Assembly: GCA_964345825.1 (NCBI GenBank)
Contig: CAYFSI010000016.1
Span: 1 to 22,365, forward strand
Length of the DNA stretch: 22,365 nucleotides
Reading direction: 5' to 3'
Source of the DNA: JAAYDH01 sp964345825
GTDB taxonomy: Bacteria > Bacillota_I > Bacilli_A > RFN20 > CAG-826
Every line of letters begins with the position of its first letter. Position 1 is the first letter of the stretch. The position numbers and the translations under genes were made by a program. This document shows, piece after piece, positions 8,879 to 16,827 of the stretch. The notes below the pieces were generated by a model. It ran no database searches, was not told where the DNA came from, and was given only the letters and a program-made list of their open reading frames with translations.

Positions 8879-9769
8879 ACACTTTTTAGCTTTTTCCAAA
8901 TCTTTTTGCATTTGCTTTTTCAATTCATCGGTCGATTGGAAGTGATATTCAGGTCGAATATATTTTACAAAATCAACAAATAAGTGAAGTCCATAAAGGT
9001 TTCCATGATAGTCAAGAATATGAACTTCAATAATTGGTTCGAGCAAAGGCATGATGGTTGGATGAGTACCAACATTGATTAAACATTTATGCTTTTCGCC
9101 ATGAGGATAAGCATATCCCACATAGACTCCAATTTTTGGGTGAACATAATAATAATCCAATCTCAAATTAGCGGTGGGGAAATTTAAGGCTTGTCCGTTA
9201 TGTTTTCCTTGAATAACTAATCCGGAAAGTCGATAGTTTCTTCCTAAAAGCGATGTAGCGTGTTCCATTTCACCTGACTGAATGTCTTTTGCGATATCGC
9301 TAGAAGAAATTTTCGCGCCATTTTGGAGTTGAAGAGGGAATATTTCGACTAAAAAGAATTTTCTTAAATAGGCGGGATTTCCTTCCCCTCGGATTCCAAA
9401 GCGATAATCTTCTCCACAGTAAATTTTCACTGGATTGAGAGGAGATAAAATTAGATTAATGAATTCATCTTTTGTACGTTTTGATGCATCGAGATCGAAG
9501 TGTAAAAGAAGCATATAGTCAACACCCAATTCTTCAAATAAATCAGCTTTGTCAGCCGGTGAAGTAATCGCTTCATTAAAAGCAATTTTTCCGAGAATAA
9601 TAGATGGTGAATTATCAAAAGTTAAAACTCCGACTTTATAACCTTCTTTTTTTGCAGCTTTTATAATGGCTTGATGGCCGAGATGAACACCATCAAAAAA
9701 TCCTAAGCAAAGGACAATCTTTTCGTTAAGTTTAGGTGGGTTGGTAAAAGAAAATTCGATTAGCTCCAT
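8870..9769 (-). CDS. ribF: Bifunctional riboflavin kinase / FMN adenylyltransferase
   Basis: Makes FMN from riboflavin and then FAD. The N-terminal nucleotidyltransferase carries GFFDGVHLGH (23-32), the HxGH class signature. The C-terminal flavokinase domain begins near GRNYRLSG and has the GQALNFPTANL motif (FPTAN variant of the usual GFPTANL), followed by GVYVGYA. The 299 residues fit a two-domain protein. The ATG at 9769 lies 5 bases past the truB stop, with AGAGGA inside the truB end, so the two genes are translationally linked. There is no sign of an FMN riboswitch. Confidence 0.96.
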   Translation of the reverse strand: MELIEFSFTNPPKLNEKIVLCLGFFDGVHLGHQAIIKAAKKEGYKVGVLTFDNSPSIILGKIAFNEAITSPADKADLFEELGVDYMLLLHFDLDASKRTKDEFINLILSPLNPVKIYCGEDYRFGIRGEGNPAYLRKFFLVEIFPLQLQNGAKISSSDIAKDIQSGEMEHATSLLGRNYRLSGLVIQGKHNGQALNFPTANLRLDYYYVHPKIGVYVGYAYPHGEKHKCLINVGTHPTIMPLLEPIIEVHILDYHGNLYGLHLFVDFVKYIRPEYHFQSTDELKKQMQKDLEKAKKCLP

Positions 9770-9774
9770 GATTT

Positions 9775-10629
9775 CTATAATCCTCTTAAACAGACAAATG
9801 TGTCTTCATCTTGGCGAGTGTAGATTGCTAAGGCCTTTTGGCTTTGATCTAACAATAAAATTTTACCATAACTTTTTGGCAAATTACCAAAGCTAATTTT
9901 CATTCCATTAATGGCTTTTTTGGCTTCGCTATCATTTAATATTACAAAAGGAATTAGATTCTTCAGCATTTCTTCAACGCTTATAATTGATTGTTCAGTA
10001 AGCTGATCCAATGTAATGCTTTTCTCAAGACCAACTTCGGCAATTTTGGTCCTGCGCAAATTGCTCAAATGGCCAACCGTGCCAAGCTTTTCAGCAATTG
10101 TTTCACCTAGGGTTCTTAGATAGGTTCCTTTCGAAACTCGACATTTAAAAACGACAATATTTTCGGAAAATGAAAGCAAATTACAACTTTTTATGCTTAT
10201 TTTGCGTGGTTTTCGCTCAATATCTTGTCCTTGGTGAAAGTAAGTATATAACTTTCTGCCATTGACATGAACGGCACTTGTCATCGGTGGAATTTGTTCG
10301 CTGTCACCGAGTAGGGTGAGAAATACTTCTTTAATCATATCAGAAGAGATATTGCCAACTGGGCTATTACATATAACCTTACCAGTTTCATCTCCAGTGT
10401 CAGTTTTAATACCCAATTTTAATTCAGCGAGATATTCTTTATCGGCTTCTTCCCATAAAGATATCGTTTTCGTCGCAGAGCCAAGACAAACAATTAATAG
10501 ACCAGTAGCGAAAGGATCTAAAGTTCCGGAGTGCCCAACTTTCTTCTCATGTAAAAGATGTTGAACTTTATTGCACACATCACGGCTAGTCCATCCCTTC
10601 AATTTATCAATCAGTAAATAACCATTCAT
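9775..10629 (-). CDS. truB: tRNA pseudouridine-55 synthase
   Basis: Forms pseudouridine at position 55 of the T-loop of tRNAs. The catalytic motif GHSGTLDPFATGLL is at 32-45, with Asp37 as nucleophile. The RRTKIAEVGLE region (about 208-218) is also typical, and the C-terminal PUA-like part is short. At 284 aa it is a little below average. The upstream sequence has only a weak purine stretch (AAGAAG) as ribosome site. The normal operon partner rbfA is separated from it by a gene on the opposite strand, so truB must use its own promoter in the 39-base gap before 10669; TTGCTT then TATTTT with 17-base spacing is a weak candidate. Confidence 0.96.
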   Translation of the reverse strand: MNGYLLIDKLKGWTSRDVCNKVQHLLHEKKVGHSGTLDPFATGLLIVCLGSATKTISLWEEADKEYLAELKLGIKTDTGDETGKVICNSPVGNISSDMIKEVFLTLLGDSEQIPPMTSAVHVNGRKLYTYFHQGQDIERKPRKISIKSCNLLSFSENIVVFKCRVSKGTYLRTLGETIAEKLGTVGHLSNLRRTKIAEVGLEKSITLDQLTEQSIISVEEMLKNLIPFVILNDSEAKKAINGMKISFGNLPKSYGKILLLDQSQKALAIYTRQDEDTFVCLRGL

Positions 10630-10653
10630 CTTTTAATTTCTTCTTATATAAAA

Positions 10654-10659
10654 TATAAT
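10654..10659 (+). promoter_or_regulatory. -10 box of the ttcA-GNAT gene, candidate leaderless promoter
   Basis: A perfect TATAAT ends 9 bases before the ATG at 10669. No SD lies in between and the -35 is weak. The predicted start is about 10666, leaving a leader of only a few bases. It shares the 39-base divergent gap with the truB promoter. Confidence 0.45.
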
Positions 10660-10668
10660 AAGTCGGAT

Positions 10669-11856
10669 ATGAAAGCAATTCGAACGATACTTGCCTGTTT
10701 AAGACGGGCTGACCAAACTTACAACCTAATTCAACACGGAGATAAAATTGTCATTGGTTTATCCGGTGGTAAGGATAGTCTAGTTTTAACCTATGCTTTA
10801 TCATTATATAAGAAATTTTCTCATACTGATTTTGTTATTCAGCCAGTTATTTTAGATTTGGGTTTTCCTGGTTTTAACCCCGCTCCATTGAAAGAATTCT
10901 GTCATTCATTAAATCTTGAATTAATCGTTGCTGATTCAAAAGAAGTCTACCCCATTTTATTAAAACAACAAGGTCATCAAAAGCATCTTCCTTGTTCAAT
11001 CTGTTCACGTATGAAAAAGGCCTCTATTAATAAAGTGGCTCATGAGCTCGGATTTAATAAAGTGGCCTTTGCTCATCACGCTGATGATGCGATTGAAACT
11101 TTATTTATGAATGAGATATATGGTTCAAAAATTGGAACTTTTTCTCCTAAGATGCACTTAGAGAGAGCGGACATTACTTTTATTCGCCCTCTCATTCTCG
11201 CTCGAGAAGAGGAAATCATCGCTTTAGTAAAAGAAGAGAATCTACCTGTCTCTCCCTCTCCTTGCCCAGCCGATAAGAACACAACTCGACAAGATATTAA
11301 AACTTTGCTTAATAATATCTATAACAAATTTTCCACCTCAAGACAGAACTTTTTGAATATGCTTAATAACTATCCCCAATATGATCTTTGGGGTGATCAA
11401 ATCGCGTGGCAAATCGATTCCAATGGATTAAATCTTAAACCCGTTGTTTCCGCTCTTGATGGACAACAAATGTACTCGATAAGACACGAAGTCTTTGTCA
11501 AAGAACAAAATATTCCTAGCGAGGAAGAATTCGTTCCCGAAGAAGAGGCTATCGCTCATTACTTCTTAATTTGTTTTCTCAATAAGCCTATTGGAGTAAT
11601 CCGCTACTTAGAAAAAGAGGATGGCTTTTGGATTGGTCGCTTCGCTATCTTGAAAGAATATCGTCAAAAAGGATACGGACGATTAGCTTTTCAATACCTC
11701 GTTGAGCAAATCAAAATTCGCCATACTCCTTGTATGATTAATATACACGCTCAGTTATATTTAAAAGACTTTTATACTTCTTGTGGATTCACTAGTCAAG
11801 GTGAAATCTTTGATGAAGTAAAAATACCTCATATCAAAATGATTAAGCCGTGTTAA
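10669..11856 (+). CDS. TtcA-family tRNA thiolase fused to a GNAT acetyltransferase
   Basis: Two domains in one 395-residue protein. Residues 1-235 resemble TtcA, which makes 2-thiocytidine at tRNA position 32: RADQTYNLI near the start, the PP-loop SGGKDS (32-37), CSIC (109-112), HHADDAIET (136-144) and a third cysteine in PCPADKNTTR (Cys199). Cys109, Cys112 and Cys199 fit the three cysteines that hold the [4Fe-4S] cluster in TtcA. Residues 257-392 resemble a GNAT fold of ElaA type: IRHEVFVKEQNIP, RFAILKEYRQKGYG (acetyl-CoA loop 332-337), then HAQLYLKDFYTSCGF and PHIKM. It is the only plus-strand gene among the core genes, facing rbfA and diverging from truB. The domain calls are firm; the joint function is unknown. 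Acetylating a tRNA base or a protein partner is only a possibility. Confidence 0.88.
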   Translation: MKAIRTILACLRRADQTYNLIQHGDKIVIGLSGGKDSLVLTYALSLYKKFSHTDFVIQPVILDLGFPGFNPAPLKEFCHSLNLELIVADSKEVYPILLKQQGHQKHLPCSICSRMKKASINKVAHELGFNKVAFAHHADDAIETLFMNEIYGSKIGTFSPKMHLERADITFIRPLILAREEEIIALVKEENLPVSPSPCPADKNTTRQDIKTLLNNIYNKFSTSRQNFLNMLNNYPQYDLWGDQIAWQIDSNGLNLKPVVSALDGQQMYSIRHEVFVKEQNIPSEEEFVPEEEAIAHYFLICFLNKPIGVIRYLEKEDGFWIGRFAILKEYRQKGYGRLAFQYLVEQIKIRHTPCMINIHAQLYLKDFYTSCGFTSQGEIFDEVKIPHIKMIKPC

Positions 11857-11884
11857 AAAAGATGCCGCAGCATCTTTATTTTTT
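11857..11884. terminator. Bidirectional intrinsic terminator between converging genes
   Basis: AAGATGC (11859-11865) and GCATCTT (11870-11876) form a 7-bp stem with a 4-base loop. T runs follow on both strands (TATTTTTTT on plus, TTTTTT on minus). It directly follows the ttcA-GNAT stop and overlaps the rbfA stop codon, serving both transcripts. Confidence 0.88.
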
Positions 11885-12211
11885 TGACTTTTCGAGTAAT
11901 TCGGAAATCTTTTCTTCTCTTTGAAATCCTTCATCTAGGACAAAGATGAGAGAGGGGATTCGACGAGTGTCCATTTTTTTTGCTAAAGAGGAACGGATGA
12001 AGCCTTTCGAATGCTCTAAGGTTTCCATACCTTCTTTGACCTCTTCTGGTTTAATAAAAGAGACATATACTTTGGCATAGGAAATATCCTTGCTCACTTT
12101 GACTTCTGGAATCGTGACAAAACCTAGTTTTGGATTATGCAATTCAAATTGAATGATGTCGGCGATATTCTTGCGAATAACGGCAGCGATTCTTTCAGTT
12201 TTGTTGGCCAT
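11876..12211 (-). CDS. rbfA: Ribosome-binding factor A
   Basis: KH-fold factor for late maturation of the 30S subunit and 16S 5' end, needed in cold growth in model species. The 111 residues have the expected RbfA pattern: RIAAVIRKNIADII at the start, VKVSKDISYAKVYVSF in the middle, and a basic tail. The ATG at 12211 lies 2 bases past the infB stop. The nearest SD-like sequence (GGTGG) is rather far, so translation probably depends on coupling to infB. It is the last gene of the rimP operon here, because the next gene is on the other strand. Confidence 0.95.
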   Translation of the reverse strand: MANKTERIAAVIRKNIADIIQFELHNPKLGFVTIPEVKVSKDISYAKVYVSFIKPEEVKEGMETLEHSKGFIRSSLAKKMDTRRIPSLIFVLDEGFQREEKISELLEKSKK

Positions 12212-12213
12212 AA

Positions 12214-14061
12214 CTATTTTTCAACCACCATTTCATATCCTTCGATGATGTCGCTCTCTTTCACATCATTATAATTTTCAATCAATATTCCGCATTCAAA
12301 GCCAGATTTGACTTCTTTGGCGTTGTCTTTTTCTCTTTGAAGAGAAGAGATTTTTCCTTCATAAACAACAATACCATCGCGAATAATGCGAATCTTAGAA
12401 TTAGCGTGAATGGATCCATCAATAACCATACAGCCAGCGATAGTACCAATCTTGCTAACTTTGAACAAGCGTCTAATTTCAGCTTGACCAGTAATCTTTT
12501 CGACCATGGTTGGGGCTAACATACCTTTCATAGCAGCTTGAATTTCTTCGATAAGAGCATAAATAATTCGATGCAGACGAATCTCCACTTTCTCTTCTTC
12601 GGCTTTCGCTCTGGTAATCGCACTGGGGCGAACATTGAAACCATAGATAATGGCTTTGGAAGCACTTGCTAAGAGGACATCGCTCTCGGTAATCGCTCCG
12701 CTTCTCGCTCTCACGATATTAATTCTAACTTGATCATTAGATAATTTTTCTAATGAGGTTTTAACAGCTTCAGCACTACCAGTGGAATCGGCTTTAATGA
12801 TGATATTAAGAGTTTGAACTTCGCCTTCGTGAATACGATTGAATAAGTCATCCAAAGAAGCGCCTCCACTAGAATTGCGGTCACGAGCTTCCTTAATTCT
12901 TTTACGTTTTAAAGCAATTTCACGGGCTTCGCTTTCTTGGCTAAAGGCCATGAAACGATCACCAGCCAATGGCACTTCACTCAATCCAATAACGGAAACT
13001 GGAGTGCTAGGAGCGGCTTCTAATAAAGTTTTACGGAATTCATTAGTCATGCGGCGAACTTTGCCATAGGAAGTTCCTGCGACAAGGAAATCACTTGCTC
13101 TTAAGGTACCATTTTGGACTAATAAAGTGGCTTTTGGTCCTTCATTTTTATCAAGTTGAGCCTCTAGAACCGTGCCCATCGCAAAGCGATCAGGATTGGC
13201 TTTTAATTCTTTCATCTCGGAAACGAGGATGATAGCTTCCATCAATCCATCGATGTTAGTTTTCTTTTTGGCGGATATTTCAACAGCGATGACATCACCA
13301 CCGAATTCTTCCAAAAGAACATTTTGGGCCATCAATTCATTCTTGACACGAATCGGATCGGCACCAGCTTTATCCATCTTGTTAATTGCAACGATAATGG
13401 GAACTCCAGCAGCTTTGGCATGGTCAATCGCTTCAATTGTCTGAGGCATGACACCATCGTCAGCAGCGACAACCAAAACAACAATATCAGTGACACTTGC
13501 TCCGCGGGAACGCATCGCGGTAAAAGCTTCGTGCCCAGGAGTGTCAACAAAAGTTATTTTTTGGCCTCGAATTTCTTTTTGATAAGCACCTATCTCTTGA
13601 GAGATACCACCCACTTCGGCATCGACCAAACGACTATTGCGAATAGCATCAATCAAAGTAGTTTTACCATGGTCAACGTGTCCCATAATTGTCACAACAG
13701 CGGGACGTGATTTTAACTTGCTGGCGTCATCGATGATTTCCACTTCTTCAAAATTTTCGGCTGCCACGATGGTTTTCTTTTGAAAATCGAAACCAAATTG
13801 TAAACAGACTAACCCGATTAGTTCATCATCGAGGATGGTGTTAATGGTAATCATCTTGCCCTGAAGGAAGAGAAATTTGATAATTTCTGAAACAGAAACA
13901 TCGATAGTTTTGGCTAATTCGGCAGCGCTGATGGCACCAGTGTAGATAAAAACACCACCATTAATCTTTGTTTTCACTTTGTTGGTTTGAACTTTGGTGG
14001 AAACATTCACTTCTCGAGTTGGACGAGTATCCTTTCGATAAAATTTCTTCTTTTTTGCCAT
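12214..14061 (-). CDS. infB: Translation initiation factor IF-2
   Basis: GTPase that places initiator fMet-tRNA on the 30S subunit and promotes subunit joining. G motifs: GHVDHGKT (127-134), DTPGH (173-177), NKMD (227-230). The N-terminal IF2N-type helical piece (about 40-95) is followed directly by the G domain, so the long variable N-terminal region of many IF-2 proteins is missing. At 615 aa it is short and resembles Mollicute and other compact Gram-positive forms. The C-terminal domains end in the usual GFECGI and EGYEM segments. The ATG at 14061 has AAGGTG about 6 bases upstream. Confidence 0.98.
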   Translation of the reverse strand: MAKKKKFYRKDTRPTREVNVSTKVQTNKVKTKINGGVFIYTGAISAAELAKTIDVSVSEIIKFLFLQGKMITINTILDDELIGLVCLQFGFDFQKKTIVAAENFEEVEIIDDASKLKSRPAVVTIMGHVDHGKTTLIDAIRNSRLVDAEVGGISQEIGAYQKEIRGQKITFVDTPGHEAFTAMRSRGASVTDIVVLVVAADDGVMPQTIEAIDHAKAAGVPIIVAINKMDKAGADPIRVKNELMAQNVLLEEFGGDVIAVEISAKKKTNIDGLMEAIILVSEMKELKANPDRFAMGTVLEAQLDKNEGPKATLLVQNGTLRASDFLVAGTSYGKVRRMTNEFRKTLLEAAPSTPVSVIGLSEVPLAGDRFMAFSQESEAREIALKRKRIKEARDRNSSGGASLDDLFNRIHEGEVQTLNIIIKADSTGSAEAVKTSLEKLSNDQVRINIVRARSGAITESDVLLASASKAIIYGFNVRPSAITRAKAEEEKVEIRLHRIIYALIEEIQAAMKGMLAPTMVEKITGQAEIRRLFKVSKIGTIAGCMVIDGSIHANSKIRIIRDGIVVYEGKISSLQREKDNAKEVKSGFECGILIENYNDVKESDIIEGYEMVVEK

Positions 14062-14144
14062 ATTAACACCTTCTTTCTTTCTTTTTTGTTACTAAGAGTC
14101 TAGTTCTTAGGATTCCGATAAAACGGAACTGAATGATGAGTTAA

Positions 14145-15845
14145 TTAAGCGTTTTCCTCATCGTAATACTTGTCATATTCATCATAGTCAACGTCATCTT
14201 CATAAGCGGAGTCGGAAGACTTCTCTTCTTCTTCCATTGCCTTGAGTTCTTCTTCGGTATAGATGGACATATGTTGGCTTGGATTAACATTAATGACGGG
14301 TTTGTCACCCTCTTCTTCGTCTTCTTTTTTGTTTGTTTTACGCCAATTCTTGCGAGCAAAAGTAGTTTTTTTCTCTTCGGCTTCAAGAGCTTTCTCTAAG
14401 TCGGAAAGGGTGGTTGTTGTTTTGACAACTTTCACTTCTTCAACTTCGACTTTTTCTTGTGGAGCTGGAGCAAGAGGAGTCTCAATGGCTACTTTCACTT
14501 CCTCTTTAGCTTTAACTGGCTCTTCGACTTTCTTAGCAACGATGATTTCATCTTTTTCGCTCTCTAATTCAAGAGCTTCAGCAAGATCGTTATCATCCTC
14601 TTCATCTTTATAAACGCGAGATTGAGGGGCGACATAGCCCTGTGGAAGTCCAGGAAGAACATCTTCACTAACAGAAACACTTTGCGCTTGAGCTGCTTTC
14701 GCTTCAGCGATGCGAATTTTTTGTTGTTCGATTTCTTGGGCTTGTAATTGTTCGAATGACTGATAGACTAAGCCGCTAGCAACGGCATCAGTTTCCGTCT
14801 TAATATCAATATTATAACCAGTTAAACGCACAGCAAGACGCACATTGACGCCTTTGCGACCAATCGCTAAAGATAGGGAGTCGTCTTTAACAATGGCGGT
14901 GGCAGTCTTAGCTTCTGAATCATAGATCACACCAGCCACGTGAGCAGGTTTTAAAGATTCCATGATGAAGAGACCGGCATTTTCGCTAAAAGCGATGATA
15001 TCAATTTTCTCTTTATTGGTTCCATTTCCTAATTGAGAGACAATCTTTTGAATACGTGAGCCATTTTGGCCAATACACGCTCCGGCGGGATCAACTTCAG
15101 GGTTGAGACTGACAACAGCGACTTTGCTGCGTTCACCCGCTTCGCGAGAGATACCTTTAATGACAATTGTGCCATCATAGATCTCACGAATTTCTTCGCT
15201 AAATAAACAGCGGAGGAATCCTTCATTACTGCGAGAGACAACGATGTGAGCACCTTTAATGTCAGTCGCGACATCGCTGACAAATAATCTGATTTGATCA
15301 CCGACAGCGAAACGTTCATCGCCAATCATCTGTTTTCTTGGTAAATAGACACTAGTTCTTCCAATATTGATTGAAGCACCTCTTTCATCGATTTTCTCGA
15401 TTCGGCCTGTAATCATCGTATTAATCTTGTCTTTAAAAGCTTCAAATAAGACATCTTTTTCAGCTTCGGCAAATTTCTGACGAAGGATGGATTTAATGCT
15501 CATGGCGGTGGCTTTTCTTAGTTCTTCTAAAGAAGCAGGGACATAGAATAAATTTTCTTTGATGAAACCTTTTCCTTCTTTAGCGAGAGCTTTCGCTTCT
15601 TTTTCTTCAATTTCTAAAAAATCATCTTCAACTTCTTTGACGATATTCTTCATGTGATACATTTCGATCGTTCCAGCTTCAGGATCGATGTTCACTTCAA
15701 CAAGTGCGTCATCGCCTCCTAATTCTTTGCGATACCCTTTGATCATCGCATCAATTAATGAACTGATGATAATCTCTTTGCTGATTCCGCGACTGACTTC
15801 AATTTGATTGAGAGCCTCTCGGAATTCTACTGCATTGATAGCCAT
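14145..15845 (-). CDS. nusA: Transcription elongation/termination factor NusA with a long acidic tail
   Basis: Binds RNA polymerase and nascent RNA; affects pausing, termination and antitermination. Order: N-terminal polymerase-binding domain (1-130), S1 (about 140-205, SINIGRTSVYLPR), KH1 (GQNGSR 259-264) and KH2 (GRKGVN 329-334). After about residue 350 comes a tail of more than 200 residues, rich in Glu, Lys and Val and ending in an Asp/Glu/Tyr-rich segment; bacilli normally end near 370. The ATG at 15845 has AAGGAG 8 bases upstream and 12 bases separate it from rimP. Between nusA and infB there are only 83 bases, so the usual ylxR and ylxQ (L7Ae-like) genes are absent from this site. Confidence 0.97.
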   Translation of the reverse strand: MAINAVEFREALNQIEVSRGISKEIIISSLIDAMIKGYRKELGGDDALVEVNIDPEAGTIEMYHMKNIVKEVEDDFLEIEEKEAKALAKEGKGFIKENLFYVPASLEELRKATAMSIKSILRQKFAEAEKDVLFEAFKDKINTMITGRIEKIDERGASINIGRTSVYLPRKQMIGDERFAVGDQIRLFVSDVATDIKGAHIVVSRSNEGFLRCLFSEEIREIYDGTIVIKGISREAGERSKVAVVSLNPEVDPAGACIGQNGSRIQKIVSQLGNGTNKEKIDIIAFSENAGLFIMESLKPAHVAGVIYDSEAKTATAIVKDDSLSLAIGRKGVNVRLAVRLTGYNIDIKTETDAVASGLVYQSFEQLQAQEIEQQKIRIAEAKAAQAQSVSVSEDVLPGLPQGYVAPQSRVYKDEEDDNDLAEALELESEKDEIIVAKKVEEPVKAKEEVKVAIETPLAPAPQEKVEVEEVKVVKTTTTLSDLEKALEAEEKKTTFARKNWRKTNKKEDEEEGDKPVINVNPSQHMSIYTEEELKAMEEEEKSSDSAYEDDVDYDEYDKYYDEENA

Positions 15846-15857
15846 AATTTTAACTCC

Positions 15858-16319
15858 TTATGAAAATTTAACTGCTAATCGTATATTTGATATATTTGCT
15901 TTCGCAATATCAACCAATAATGTTCTGGTTTTCATTCGATATGACAAAGTGATGTTTTCTTCTTCGACTTTAACCAGACTGCCCTCATAGATATTTTCTC
16001 CCTTAATGGGTTGAGATAAATGAACATGAACAAAACAATTAAGATAAGCATCAAGTTTATCTTTTTTGAGAGGTTTTTCCGCCCCAAGGGAAGAAATATC
16101 TAAGGTATAAGGGTTATCGATTGGATTGATAGAATCAAGATATCTGTTCAATTGATTGGTCACTTCCACTATGGTATTCATGTCGATTGGTTGATCGCGA
16201 TCAATAATGAGAGATAAATGTCCACCTTCACGAGAAAAGGATAAGGAAAATTCCACTAACTCGAAACCGAGTTCTTGAATCTTTTCATTTAGTTGCATTT
16301 TCAATTCTTGTGTACTCAT
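15858..16319 (-). CDS. rimP: Ribosome maturation factor RimP
   Basis: Acts in 30S subunit maturation. The 153 residues show the family pattern: an N-terminal alpha/beta domain (GFELVEFSL, LSLIIDRDQPIDMNTIVEVT) and YTLDISSLGAEKPLKKD, matching the usual Y-LEVSSPG-RPL. A C-terminal SH3-like domain follows. The chosen start is ATG at 16319, which has an AAGGGGA site a few bases upstream and gives normal length. The frame stays open to a GTG at 16358, but that lies inside the leader hairpin and has no ribosome site. First gene of the rimP-nusA-infB-rbfA unit. Confidence 0.93.
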   Translation of the reverse strand: MSTQELKMQLNEKIQELGFELVEFSLSFSREGGHLSLIIDRDQPIDMNTIVEVTNQLNRYLDSINPIDNPYTLDISSLGAEKPLKKDKLDAYLNCFVHVHLSQPIKGENIYEGSLVKVEEENITLSYRMKTRTLLVDIAKANISNIRLAVKFS

Positions 16320-16330
16320 AGATCCCCTTA

Positions 16331-16362
16331 AAAACAAAGAGTGGCCTGTCAAGGTCACTCTT
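16331..16362 (-). terminator. Terminator-like hairpin in the rimP leader (possible attenuator)
   Basis: On the minus strand AAGAGTGACCT (16362-16352) pairs with AGGCCACTCTT (16347-16337), 10 of 11 positions with one A-C mismatch, a 4-base loop, then TTGTTTTT. Just after it come the SD and start codon of rimP. Upstream, AACTCT (16372-16367) can pair instead with AGAGT of the 5' arm, giving a competing hairpin. It could stop transcripts from the upstream cassette, regulate the rimP operon by attenuation, or both. Confidence 0.6.
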
Positions 16363-16402
16363 GTGCAGAGTTTTGCGTAATTAAGCGCATAACTACTATA
16401 GC

Positions 16403-16408
16403 ATTATA
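16403..16408 (-). promoter_or_regulatory. -10 box of the rimP-nusA-infB-rbfA operon
   Basis: A perfect TATAAT on the minus strand, 12 bases past the stop of the SecB-like gene; no good -35 at 17 bases. A start near 16396 would give a leader of about 77 bases that contains the hairpin at 16331-16362. Confidence 0.4.
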
Positions 16409-16419
16409 TTTTACAATGT

Positions 16420-16827
16420 CTACTTATTTTTGCAAAAAACAGGTGGCGTAATTAGCGGGTTCCCTCCATTAATTGATGTAAGGTTTGAAATAATCATTGA
16501 GGCCGTTTGCGGAATGTAAGAATTATTAACGATGGAAATGAGATTACTCTCCGTAAGTTCTTTTCCATCGCTCTGCATGGTTTTAAATGTTTCTTCATCA
16601 ATAGAGGCAGAATAGCTAAAAACAATTTCTAGATTAAATACAGATTGAGGATCAAGAGTAACCTTTCTTTTGACTAAGAACGAAAGGCTTTGCCCATCTA
16701 TTGACAAATTTTCTATTTCATCAATTATTAAAACTTTGATAGTTTTTGTAATAAAATCTTTTCTTTCAAAAGTCGCTTTTTCAAGAGCCATTTTTTGATT
16801 ACGCAGATTAATTTTATTAGTTGCCAT
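16420..16827 (-). CDS. SecB-like chaperone of a toxin-antitoxin-chaperone cassette
   Basis: A 135-residue protein with no membrane segment. The beta-rich middle (VKRKVTLDPQSVFNLEIVFSYSAS) and especially the end (IPQTASMIISNLTSINGG then NPLITPPVF, about 105-131) match the pattern of SecB chaperones, whose C-terminal part reads as a helix with FPYAREII followed by GFPPL-L-PINF. Low-GC Gram-positives normally lack SecB, while SecB-like proteins encoded next to toxin-antitoxin pairs protect an unstable antitoxin (Mycobacterium HigBA-SecB, Rv1955-1957). It directly follows the antitoxin gene: the ATG at 16827 overlaps the hicB end by 11 bases and has AGGTGG 8 bases upstream. A longer GTG start (16839) lacks support. 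The assignment rests on motif recognition, so it is moderately sure. Confidence 0.6.
   Translation of the reverse strand: MATNKINLRNQKMALEKATFERKDFITKTIKVLIIDEIENLSIDGQSLSFLVKRKVTLDPQSVFNLEIVFSYSASIDEETFKTMQSDGKELTESNLISIVNNSYIPQTASMIISNLTSINGGNPLITPPVFCKNK

Noticed and set aside
8870..9769. FMN riboswitch for ribF
   Set aside because: ribF follows truB by 5 bases and there is no leader that could hold one.
13324..13710. Plus-strand open frame of 128 codons within infB
   Set aside because: Antisense shadow of a highly conserved GTPase region; no ribosome site, no promoter and no recognisable protein family.
14092..14128. Two small hairpins between nusA and infB
   Set aside because: Stems of 5-6 bp without a T tract on either strand; not a convincing terminator or known riboswitch.
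16320..16358. Longer rimP start (GTG at 16358)
   Set aside because: The extra 13 codons run through the leader hairpin, have no ribosome site and no family similarity; the ATG at 16319 has an SD.
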